Shown here: piece after piece, positions 1-6,094 of the stretch
How the letters are laid out: each line of letters begins with the position of its first letter
Numbering within the stretch: the first letter of the stretch is position 1
From: JAVBNU01 sp964617065
GTDB lineage: Bacteria > Cyanobacteriota > Vampirovibrionia > Gastranaerophilales > Gastranaerophilaceae
Direction: 5' to 3'
NCBI GenBank assembly: GCA_964617065.1
Contig: CAZTVM010000071.1
Coordinates: 1 to 10,272 of the forward strand
DNA length: 10,272 nucleotides
Program-made: the position numbers and the translations under genes
Notes under the pieces: generated by a model
Database searches by the model: none
Seen by the model: only the letters and a program-made list of their open reading frames with translations
What the model was told of the DNA's origin: nothing

Positions 1-1
1 A

Positions 2-556
2 AGGTGGATACCCTCATCATCTATGGTACCGACGTTAGAAATAAAAGACAGAATAGTTGTAGAAAGAGTTTCGAGATTTTTTATAAAACCGCAGCGTGGC
101 GATATTATGGTATTTTACCCACCACAAACAGAGTTGAAGTATGACCTGTGGTCTCTTTTTGCACGATATTCCGGCATTGGCTGTAAAGATATAGCTTATA
201 TCAAACGAGTGATAGGCATGCCAGGTGATAAATTAGAAATTAAAAAACCATCAAAAAATGAAGAATATGCAGTGTTTATTAATGATAAAAAAATTGACGA
301 GCCATACATAAATGAAAATTTGCCATATATGGAATGTGGCGAAAATATACACTGTGGACCTATGACAATTCCTGAAAAGAATTATTTTATGATGGGTGAC
401 AATAGAGGTAATTCTTCGGACTCCAGAGTTTGGGGATTTTTGCCTGAGGAAAATTTCATAGGTCGTGCTGTCTACCTGTTTTGGCCGCCTTTGAGAATGC
501 ATGTTTTTCAACGTCCGTTGTATAATTTGGAAACAGTTAGGCAGGATAAAAAATGA
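2..556 (+). CDS. lepB: Signal peptidase I, 3' part (5' end outside window)
   Basis: This membrane serine protease removes signal peptides from exported proteins on the outer face of the inner membrane, using a Ser-Lys dyad. The frame is open from position 2 and reads RWIPSSSMVPTLEIKDRI, the family's box B; the catalytic serine is the TCT codon at 20-22, just before the ATG at 23. That ATG is therefore an internal conserved Met, not the start. The general-base lysine is the AAA at 203-205 in YIKRVIGMPGD, and GDNRGNSSDSR at 395-427 is the family's last conserved box. The N-terminal membrane anchor must lie upstream of the window. The stop overlaps the next start as ATGA (553-556), which implies translational coupling with the hydrolase. 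Identification is secure; only the missing 5' end is unknown. Confidence 0.93.
   Translation, partial: RWIPSSSMVPTLEIKDRIVVERVSRFFIKPQRGDIMVFYPPQTELKYDLWSLFARYSGIGCKDIAYIKRVIGMPGDKLEIKKPSKNEEYAVFINDKKIDEPYINENLPYMECGENIHCGPMTIPEKNYFMMGDNRGNSSDSRVWGFLPEENFIGRAVYLFWPPLRMHVFQRPLYNLETVRQDKK
543..546 (+). promoter_or_regulatory. Shine-Dalgarno of the MBL-fold hydrolase
   Basis: AGGA lies inside the end of the signal peptidase gene, 6 nt before the ATG at 553. It supports this start and translational coupling of the two genes. Confidence 0.6.
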
Positions 557-1173
557 TAATCAAAAAATTTGTAACAGGCGTATATGACGTAAATACGTAT
601 TTACTTATTGATACAGATTCAAAAGAGGCTGCTGTTATAGATTATGGCGGTCATTCAGATGAAATCTTATCAGAATTGAAAGAAAACAATTTAACTTTAA
701 AATACATACTCAATACTCATGGACATTTTGACCATATCTCAGGCGAAAATGAATTGCAAAAGAGTTTAAATGCCCCTGTTTATGTTAATAAAGGTGATGA
801 ACTCTTAGTGAAAATGTTAAAACCGACATTGGCTACTTTAGGCTTCCCTTTGATTGAGCCACCCAAAATTGATGAATTTTTGGACGAAAAATCTCAGTTA
901 ACTATTGCGGACAATCAAATAAAAGTTTTGCTTACTCCAGGACATACCAGAGGTTGCGTTAGTTTTTTGGTCGGTGATGATTTATTTTCCGGAGATACAC
1001 TTTTTTATGAATCTGTAGGTAGAACGGACTTGCCTGGTGGTGATTACAACGATATAGTCAAGTCTGTGCAAACAAAATTATTTGTCCTTGACGACAGTAT
1101 CAAAGTTTACCCGGGGCACGGCTGCGAGACGACCATCGGACATGAAAAAAGACATAACCCTTATGTTAAATAA
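553..1173 (+). CDS. Metallo-beta-lactamase-fold hydrolase, glyoxalase II (YcbL) type
   Basis: This 206-residue protein belongs to the small, single-domain, glyoxalase II-like branch of the metallo-beta-lactamase fold, whose members hydrolyse thioesters such as S-lactoylglutathione. Metal ligands are visible: THGHFDH at residues 55-61, H131 in PGHTRGC, D148 in FSGDTLF, and H189 in YPGHG. The segment VGRTDLPGGD (155-164) is typical of the YcbL-like group. There is no signal peptide, so it should be cytoplasmic. Its ATG overlaps the signal peptidase stop, and AGGA at 543-546 sits 6 nt upstream as a Shine-Dalgarno sequence. It lacks the extra C-terminal helical domain of classical glyoxalase II. 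The true substrate cannot be read from sequence, so no symbol is given. Confidence 0.88.
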   Translation: MIIKKFVTGVYDVNTYLLIDTDSKEAAVIDYGGHSDEILSELKENNLTLKYILNTHGHFDHISGENELQKSLNAPVYVNKGDELLVKMLKPTLATLGFPLIEPPKIDEFLDEKSQLTIADNQIKVLLTPGHTRGCVSFLVGDDLFSGDTLFYESVGRTDLPGGDYNDIVKSVQTKLFVLDDSIKVYPGHGCETTIGHEKRHNPYVK

Positions 1174-1729
1174 TTCTTTTGTCGCTGATTATATAGTCGA
1201 TTTTTTTGTCAAAATCGTTCGTCATGACTTCATCAAATATCAATTCATCAAATACAGCAGCGATAGTGACTACATTGTTTTTTGCTAAAAATCTATCGTA
1301 AAATCCTTTTCCGTAGCCGAGTCTGTTTTTGTTTTTGTCTACGCAAAGAGCCGGCACAAAAATTAAATCTAATTTTTCATCTTTTTCAATTTTAGTGGAT
1401 GGTTCTAAAATCCCGAAATTACCTTTTACCAGTGAACTTTCATTCTCATACTTACAAATAAATATTTCATCGTTCACAGTTTTAGGCAAAAAACAACACT
1501 TTTCGCTCAGATTTTGCACAAATAGTTCACGTAAATCTACCTCATAATCAAGCGGATAAAAAAACATTATATTTTTTGCATTTTGATAAATTTCAAAATT
1601 TTTTATATTTTGAATAATTTGCTTATTTTTTGCCAAAGAAAAAATTGATTTTCTGATATTTTTGGCGGTGAATCTCAAATCATCTTTAGCAATTTTTACG
1701 TCAACTTTACAATCATTTTTGCTAATCAT
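1166..1729 (-). CDS. 5-formyltetrahydrofolate cyclo-ligase (MTHFS)
   Basis: This 187-residue cytoplasmic enzyme would convert 5-formyltetrahydrofolate to 5,10-methenyltetrahydrofolate with ATP, returning a storage or inhibitory folate to one-carbon metabolism. The family signature RLGYGKGFYDR is at residues 136-146, preceded by LIFVPALCVD (122-131) and GILEP (106-110). The N-terminal basic LRFTAKNIRKSI (18-29) matches the family's first helix. The C-terminus DYIISDKRII replaces the usual D-x-I-V-T-E ending. Its stop lies inside the end of the convergent hydrolase gene (8 bp overlap). No Shine-Dalgarno precedes the ATG; a -35/-10 pair ends 6 nt before it, so the mRNA may be leaderless. Family assignment is firm. 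Common symbols vary (ygfA, fau), so none is given. Confidence 0.9.
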   Translation of the reverse strand: MISKNDCKVDVKIAKDDLRFTAKNIRKSIFSLAKNKQIIQNIKNFEIYQNAKNIMFFYPLDYEVDLRELFVQNLSEKCCFLPKTVNDEIFICKYENESSLVKGNFGILEPSTKIEKDEKLDLIFVPALCVDKNKNRLGYGKGFYDRFLAKNNVVTIAAVFDELIFDEVMTNDFDKKIDYIISDKRII

Positions 1730-1734
1730 ATAAT
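1706..1734 (+). promoter_or_regulatory. Promoter for the corrinoid adenosyltransferase-argS unit
   Basis: TTTACA (1706-1711), a 17-bp spacer and a perfect TATAAT (1729-1734) form a near-consensus housekeeping promoter. Transcription would start near 1741, giving a leader of about 27 nt before the ATG at 1768. The -10 box touches the start codon of the divergent folate gene (1727-1729), and the -35 lies inside that gene. Confidence 0.6.
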
Positions 1735-1735
1735 A

Positions 1736-1764
1736 AGCTTACGCAATTAAAACGGTAAAGTCAA
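1736..1764 (-). promoter_or_regulatory. Promoter for the folate cyclo-ligase gene
   Basis: On the minus strand TTGACT (1764-1759), a 17-bp spacer and TAAGCT (1741-1736) form a candidate promoter. The -35 is strong and the -10 weak. The -10 ends 6 nt before the ATG at 1729, so the predicted transcription start is at or next to the A of the ATG. It interleaves with the oppositely facing promoter in the 38-bp intergenic gap. Confidence 0.45.
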
Positions 1765-1767
1765 ACA

Positions 1768-2343
1768 ATGGAAAGTGAAAAAAGCTCATTATTTAATCCG
1801 AAATTTGGTAAGCATGGGTATATTCAAGTATACACAGGTGACGGAAAAGGAAAGACGACAGCCTCACTCGGGCTGACATTGAGAGCGCTCGGTCGTGGCT
1901 GGAATGTTCTAATAGTTATGTTCACGAAAGGTGGCGATGATTACGGCGAATTAGTTTCTTTTTCTAACTTGAATGACGATATCAAAAAAAGGCTGAAAAT
2001 ATTGCAAGCTGGACTAAATCGAATTGTATATTCCGATAATTTGAATGAAAAAGATAAATATGAAGCCAAAAAAGGTTGGGAGTATGCGAAAAACGCAATA
2101 ATAAACAAAAAATATCAACTCGTGATTTTAGATGAGGCTAACATTGCGTTAGACCTCGGTTTGATTGATATAGATGATATGCTTGAATGTTTAAAAAGCA
2201 AACCGGACGATGTTGAAATAGTTTTGACAGGTCGCAATGCAAACGAAAAAATTATTGAAGTTGCTCATTTAGTTTCAGAAATTAAACCAATAAAACACTA
2301 TTGGGACATTGGCGTTACAGCCAGAGAAGGTATAGAATTTTAA
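1768..2343 (+). CDS. cobO: Corrinoid adenosyltransferase, CobO/BtuR type
   Basis: This 191-residue ATPase-fold enzyme transfers the 5'-deoxyadenosyl group of ATP to cob(I)alamin or cob(I)yrinic acid diamide, making the coenzyme B12 form. The inverted-type P-loop typical of the family is GDGKGKTT at residues 24-31, within YIQVYTGDGKGKTTASLG. LVILDEANIALDLG (about 129-142) is the Walker B region, and the C-terminal KHYWDIGVTAREGIEF is the family's closing signature. Length agrees with the short form that lacks the extended N-terminal helix of E. coli BtuR. No other B12 gene is in the window, so use in scavenging rather than de novo synthesis is possible but unproven. The Shine-Dalgarno is weak (GGTAAAG, 1754-1760). 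argS follows after 9 nt and probably shares the transcript. Confidence 0.88.
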   Translation: MESEKSSLFNPKFGKHGYIQVYTGDGKGKTTASLGLTLRALGRGWNVLIVMFTKGGDDYGELVSFSNLNDDIKKRLKILQAGLNRIVYSDNLNEKDKYEAKKGWEYAKNAIINKKYQLVILDEANIALDLGLIDIDDMLECLKSKPDDVEIVLTGRNANEKIIEVAHLVSEIKPIKHYWDIGVTAREGIEF

Positions 2344-2346
2344 GGA
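2342..2346 (+). promoter_or_regulatory. Shine-Dalgarno of argS
   Basis: AAGGA overlaps the TAA stop of the adenosyltransferase gene and lies 6 nt before the ATG at 2353. This fixes the argS start and supports cotranscription. Confidence 0.75.
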
Positions 2347-2352
2347 AAAATT

Positions 2353-4113
2353 ATGATAAAAGATTACATTTTAAATGAAACATTAAAAACGATTAAAAAA
2401 CTTGTCGAACAAAAAAAACTCGGCGCACTTGAGGCTGATTGCGAATTAAATTTAAATGTTGGTATTCCTAAAAATGTTGAATTCGGCGATTTTGCAGTAA
2501 ATGTATCTTCTCTTTCACGTTTTACCAAAATGTCTCCGGCTCAAACTGCAGAAATTATTACAAGCGAAATTATTTCTGACGATTTTGATGTTAATTTTAT
2601 CGGAGGTTTTATAAATTTTAAACTTAAAAACAGTGCTTTGAATAATATAATTTTAGAAATTATGCAAAAAAAATCTGACTTCGCAAAAAATGACTATGGC
2701 GAAGGTAAAAAAGTCATTTTAGAATATGTGTCAGCTAATCCGACAGGTCCATTTCACATTGGGCACGGACGTTGGGCTGCAATGGGAAGTGCATTGGCTA
2801 ATGTGCTAAAATACGCTGGTTATAACGTTTATCAGGAATTTTATATAAACGACGCAGGTGTTCAAATAAAAAATCTCGGTAGGTCTTTGCATATTCGTAT
2901 CTTACAAGAAATGGGGATTAACGCTGTTTTCCCGACTGATGAAATTGAAGCCAAAAAATATTATGCAGGTGATTATCTTATCCCAACAGCGAAAAAATTT
3001 GTTTTTGAAAAAAATGATTTTGCTAAAACACTCACAAAAACATTGACGGAGGAACAACTCGTTGTTTTATCTGATTATGCAAAAAAAGAAATGCTCGAAA
3101 TGCAAAAAAAATTGCTTAGTGAATTTCATACCAGTTTTGATAATTTTTATAGTGAAACGCAGTTGCATCAAAGTGGTGAAGTTGAAAAGTGCGTACAAAA
3201 ATTGCGTAAAAAAAATATGTTGTACGAAAAAGAAGACGCAATTTGGTTTAAATCATCAGCATATACTGATGAACAAGATAGGGTTATCAAAAAATCTGAT
3301 GGCACAAACACATATTTGACTGCAGATATAGCTTATCATTACGATAAATTGAAACGAGGATTTGACGTTTTGATTAATATTTGGGGCGCAGACCATCATG
3401 GGTATATCCCTCGTATAAAAGCAGCGATTGATGCGCTTGATTACAATTCTGACTGTTTGGAAGTCCTTTTAGGGCAACTAGTTAACCTTCTCATTAAAGG
3501 CGAGCAAATGCGTATGGGCAAACGCAAAAATATGATTACTTTGCAGGATTTAATTGACGAGGTAGGTGTAGATGCGACTCGTTTTTGGATGATTATGAGA
3601 AGCATTGACACTGCTTTGGATTTTGATGTTGAATTGGCTAAATCAAGCAGTGACGACAACCCTGTCTTTTATGTTCAATATGCTCACGCTCGTTCTTGCT
3701 CTATCTTTAGAAATGCAATTTCTAAACGCATTGATACACAAAATAAAACGGAAATTGCGCCGATGTTTAGTACTGATGAACTAGAAAAAGTCTTAGACAA
3801 TCAAAAAAATTCTGACTACGATATTTTGTGGGAACAAGACGAAAAATCGCAGGATAGTGCGAAAAAATTAATTTTAAAATTAGAAGATTTTAAATCTGTC
3901 ATTTTGAATAGTGCAAAAAATCGTGCACCGTATTTGCTTTGTAATTATGCACAAGAATTAGCAGGGATTTTTCATCAATTTTATTCTGTTTCAAGAGTTT
4001 TATCTGGCGATAAAAAATTAACACAAGCCAGACTTGCGCTTGTAAAAGCAACTACAATTATATTGGAAAAAGTCCTTAATATTTTAGCTGTCAGCGCACC
4101 TGAAAAAATGTAA
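2353..4113 (+). CDS. argS: Arginyl-tRNA synthetase
   Basis: This 586-residue class Ia synthetase charges tRNA-Arg with arginine in the cytoplasm. The N-terminal Add-1-type tRNA-binding domain covers about residues 1-105. The catalytic Rossmann fold begins at EYVSANPTGPFHIGHGR, with the HIGH motif at 135-138, followed by YQEFYINDAGVQI. The KMSKS-equivalent loop is MRMGKRKN at 386-393, just before ITLQDLIDEVG; the third position of the motif is Gly rather than Ser, while lysine 390 remains. The anticodon-binding helical domain fills the C-terminus, starting near VQYAHARSCS and ending with the usual hydrophobic ILAVSAPEKM. Length is normal. It follows the corrinoid gene closely with a good Shine-Dalgarno sequence, and its stop is only 10 bp from the convergent HerA-like gene. 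Confidence 0.97.
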   Translation: MIKDYILNETLKTIKKLVEQKKLGALEADCELNLNVGIPKNVEFGDFAVNVSSLSRFTKMSPAQTAEIITSEIISDDFDVNFIGGFINFKLKNSALNNIILEIMQKKSDFAKNDYGEGKKVILEYVSANPTGPFHIGHGRWAAMGSALANVLKYAGYNVYQEFYINDAGVQIKNLGRSLHIRILQEMGINAVFPTDEIEAKKYYAGDYLIPTAKKFVFEKNDFAKTLTKTLTEEQLVVLSDYAKKEMLEMQKKLLSEFHTSFDNFYSETQLHQSGEVEKCVQKLRKKNMLYEKEDAIWFKSSAYTDEQDRVIKKSDGTNTYLTADIAYHYDKLKRGFDVLINIWGADHHGYIPRIKAAIDALDYNSDCLEVLLGQLVNLLIKGEQMRMGKRKNMITLQDLIDEVGVDATRFWMIMRSIDTALDFDVELAKSSSDDNPVFYVQYAHARSCSIFRNAISKRIDTQNKTEIAPMFSTDELEKVLDNQKNSDYDILWEQDEKSQDSAKKLILKLEDFKSVILNSAKNRAPYLLCNYAQELAGIFHQFYSVSRVLSGDKKLTQARLALVKATTIILEKVLNILAVSAPEKM

Positions 4114-4115
4114 AT

Positions 4116-4140
4116 AAAAAAAGTTACACTAACTGTAATT
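4116..4140 (-). terminator. Candidate minus-strand terminator after the HerA-like gene
   Basis: A 7-bp hairpin (one G-T wobble) pairs 4122-4128 with 4134-4140 around a 5-nt loop. On the minus strand it is followed by a run of seven T (complement of 4116-4122). The stem is AT-rich, so it would be weak. It contains the stop codon of the HerA-like gene and sits in the tail-to-tail junction with argS. The plus strand has no T-run after it, so it would work in one direction only. Confidence 0.4.
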
Positions 4141-5983
4141 CAGCCAAACTTAAATCCAACAATCTACGCCCATTCGTGTCAAACTGAATTGAGCAAAAAT
4201 TTTTGCTGCCGTAATTTATGATTTTTTCGACGATACCTTTACCGTATTTAGGGTGATAAACGAAACTGCCTTCTTTGAACTGAGTTAATTTTTCATCAGT
4301 ATCAGAGTTTACAGTGTCATCTTTAGAATGAGCAGGATAAATAGGTACAGCAGTTTTAGGCAGTTCAGGTTCTGCGTTGTCTTGAATTTCAGTCACAAAA
4401 TCGTCAGTGACAGTATCATTATTCAGATTATCGATAAAATCTAAATCGTCTTCAGAAAAAACAGAGTTGTAATCGATATCAGCCAAATCAGCTTGAGACG
4501 TGGGGTTTTGACTGACGCTTGGCGCCACGATTTCTGGTTCAACAGCAGGCTCGTTTTCAATTGTTTTTTCAGCAAAATCTTCTATATCTTCTACAATCAT
4601 ACTATCGTCCGTGTCGTTGAAATCAATCGTATCATCGTTTTGGTCTTCGATAATTATCGACTCGTTAGAAATGTTTTTTTCAGTGGGCATTGATATTTTG
4701 CTTTCGCTTCTGAATATGTCGTCGACACTTTTCGCAATTTCTTCTTGTGTTTTGTTGCTAAGGTGTCTATTATCAATCAAAGATAGTTTCAATATAACAG
4801 GTATATGTAGTGTGTCTTCGCCCCAAACAATGAATTCATCGTAATTCAATTTCGATAAAAATGAATTGTAGCCGGCAAAATCATTGAGTTTTTCTATTGG
4901 TGTGAACAACACCAAATTTTTAGCAATAGCTTTTAGTAATTGTGCTTCTTCGTACTTGTAGGAGGATATAGCTATAGGGTAAACTTTTTTGTTAGAATTA
5001 TAAAGTTTAGTTATAATTTTTTTGTCAGAATTTGTTTCAGTCAAATTCAAAATAACAAAGCACTCTTGATTAATTTGTGATAAAATGAAACTTAATACAT
5101 TTTTTTGCCAAGTTAGTTGAACTGAAGACGCATCAATCAATAGTAAATTTTCTTTGTCGCACCATTCATCAAAGAATGCAAATTCTTGTTGACTTTGTGC
5201 AAAAAGCCCTTGTTGGGCGTATTTTATCAGTTTATTTCTTAATAAAATAATTCCTGAATTTGGTGATTTTTTATATTCAGCATCGACAACCGACTTAAAA
5301 GAATTAAAAGGCAAAAAGCCTTCTTTAGTCGTTTTAACGTACTGTTGTAAATCCAATAAAATATCTTGAATAGCTGCTCTTGATTGAATATCAAGTCCTT
5401 CTAAATCATGCTCATAAATATAATCAAAACTATCATAATCGAGTGGCAATTTAAAATCTTTCGTGATTGTCAATTTTGTGGTGTGAACATCATCGTACAA
5501 CCCATCAAAATCAATAATAACAATTTTTTTATTGTATTTTTGAATACCGGCTACAACATTATTTATAATGGTTGAAACATTTTCTAGGTTATCACACTGA
5601 ATATAAGGTTTGTTTTTTAAAAAATTCAAATCTAATGATACAAAAACATCTTTATGAATAGCATGAGTCCCCCAAGGCATAGTTTCATCAGAGGCTTTTA
5701 AAAGTTCTACTACTTCCTCTGAGTCCATGTAATTTACAGTGGCGTCTTTTGCAGGCACATAACCGTTATAAGGCGATACAACGCCGTCTTTGTCTACACT
5801 CAAAATAAATTTTATTAAAGCAATATTTTCGTTTTCTTTTTGAGTGGACTCTATATGTATAATTTGTGCAAGCAAATTTTGATTGCTATCACCTACTATC
5901 AAAAAATCCGCTAAAAACAATTCCTGCACTGCCGGAGCGTAAACTACTTTTGCTAAATCATTTTTTATGTCGATTAGCTGCAT
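4124..5983 (-). CDS. HerA/DUF87-like pseudo-ATPase with C-terminal Tudor/CarD-like domain
   Basis: I know no named gene for this 619-residue protein. Residues 1-90 look like the HAS-barrel of HerA-type translocases. Residues 112-165 track the HerA ATPase start: a strand VFVSLDLN, then VVAGIQKY and VIIDFDGLYDD, which matches the family's strand ending in D-x-H-G-E-Y. Where HerA has its GxxxxGKS P-loop, this protein has CDNLENVS (130-137), and no GxxxxGK[ST] occurs anywhere. The Walker B acidic pair is replaced by ILNLTET (311-317). The end of the fold, IPVILKLSLID, is kept. Residues 430-565 form a very acidic, probably disordered linker. Residues 570-619 (FKEGSFVYHPKYGKGIVEKI, ending in LAELQLV) resemble the UvrD/PcrA C-terminal Tudor, DUF3553 and CarD folds. 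The start at 5983 is preferred over the upstream in-frame TTG (6043) and ATG (6037) because AAGGAAG lies 7 nt before it and a promoter covers the longer version. Cytoplasmic; function unknown. Confidence 0.72.
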   Translation of the reverse strand: MQLIDIKNDLAKVVYAPAVQELFLADFLIVGDSNQNLLAQIIHIESTQKENENIALIKFILSVDKDGVVSPYNGYVPAKDATVNYMDSEEVVELLKASDETMPWGTHAIHKDVFVSLDLNFLKNKPYIQCDNLENVSTIINNVVAGIQKYNKKIVIIDFDGLYDDVHTTKLTITKDFKLPLDYDSFDYIYEHDLEGLDIQSRAAIQDILLDLQQYVKTTKEGFLPFNSFKSVVDAEYKKSPNSGIILLRNKLIKYAQQGLFAQSQQEFAFFDEWCDKENLLLIDASSVQLTWQKNVLSFILSQINQECFVILNLTETNSDKKIITKLYNSNKKVYPIAISSYKYEEAQLLKAIAKNLVLFTPIEKLNDFAGYNSFLSKLNYDEFIVWGEDTLHIPVILKLSLIDNRHLSNKTQEEIAKSVDDIFRSESKISMPTEKNISNESIIIEDQNDDTIDFNDTDDSMIVEDIEDFAEKTIENEPAVEPEIVAPSVSQNPTSQADLADIDYNSVFSEDDLDFIDNLNNDTVTDDFVTEIQDNAEPELPKTAVPIYPAHSKDDTVNSDTDEKLTQFKEGSFVYHPKYGKGIVEKIINYGSKNFCSIQFDTNGRRLLDLSLAELQLV

Positions 5984-5990
5984 AACACTA

Positions 5991-5997
5991 CTTCCTT
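5991..5997 (-). promoter_or_regulatory. Shine-Dalgarno deciding the start of the HerA-like gene
   Basis: AAGGAAG on the minus strand ends 7 nt before the ATG at 5983. Translating it as coding would add a meaningless KGSSV stretch, so the shorter start is favoured over the upstream ATG (6037) and TTG (6043). Confidence 0.75.
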
Positions 5998-6014
5998 TTC
6001 GTATTCCTTTTTTC

Positions 6015-6043
6015 ATTCTACTATAAATTTGTATCATGCGCAA
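6015..6043 (-). promoter_or_regulatory. Promoter for the HerA-like gene
   Basis: On the minus strand TTGCGC (6043-6038), a 17-bp spacer and TAGAAT (6020-6015) form a candidate promoter; an overlapping TATAGT is an alternative -10. Transcription would start near 6008, giving a leader of about 25 nt with the Shine-Dalgarno sequence. The -35 is weak (three of six bases). Confidence 0.45.
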
Positions 6044-6066
6044 AAAGATGTTTTAGTTCGCTAATC

Positions 6067-6088
6067 AAAAAACAAAAATTTTATTTTT
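6067..6088 (-). terminator. Possible weak terminator after the HELGH membrane protein gene
   Basis: An all-A/T 6-bp stem (6074-6079 with 6083-6088) has a 3-nt loop and is followed on the minus strand by G and six T. It lies just after the stop at 6095 and before the next promoter. With no G-C pair it may simply be AT-rich filler. Confidence 0.2.
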
Positions 6089-6094
6089 ATAAGT

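Noticed and set aside
1198..1217. Perfect 7-bp inverted repeat CGATTTT/AAAATCG as a terminator of the hydrolase gene
   Set aside because: It lies within the folate gene's coding sequence, has no T-run after it on the plus strand, and such AT-rich repeats arise easily by chance.
4124..5983. HerA-based antiphage defence system
   Set aside because: No nuclease, SIR2 or other partner gene adjoins it, the ATPase site is missing, and neighbours are housekeeping genes.
5984..6043. Upstream starts of the HerA-like gene (TTG at 6043, ATG at 6037)
   Set aside because: No Shine-Dalgarno precedes them, the extension would translate a Shine-Dalgarno and promoter, and the ATG at 5983 has an ideal Shine-Dalgarno 7 nt upstream.
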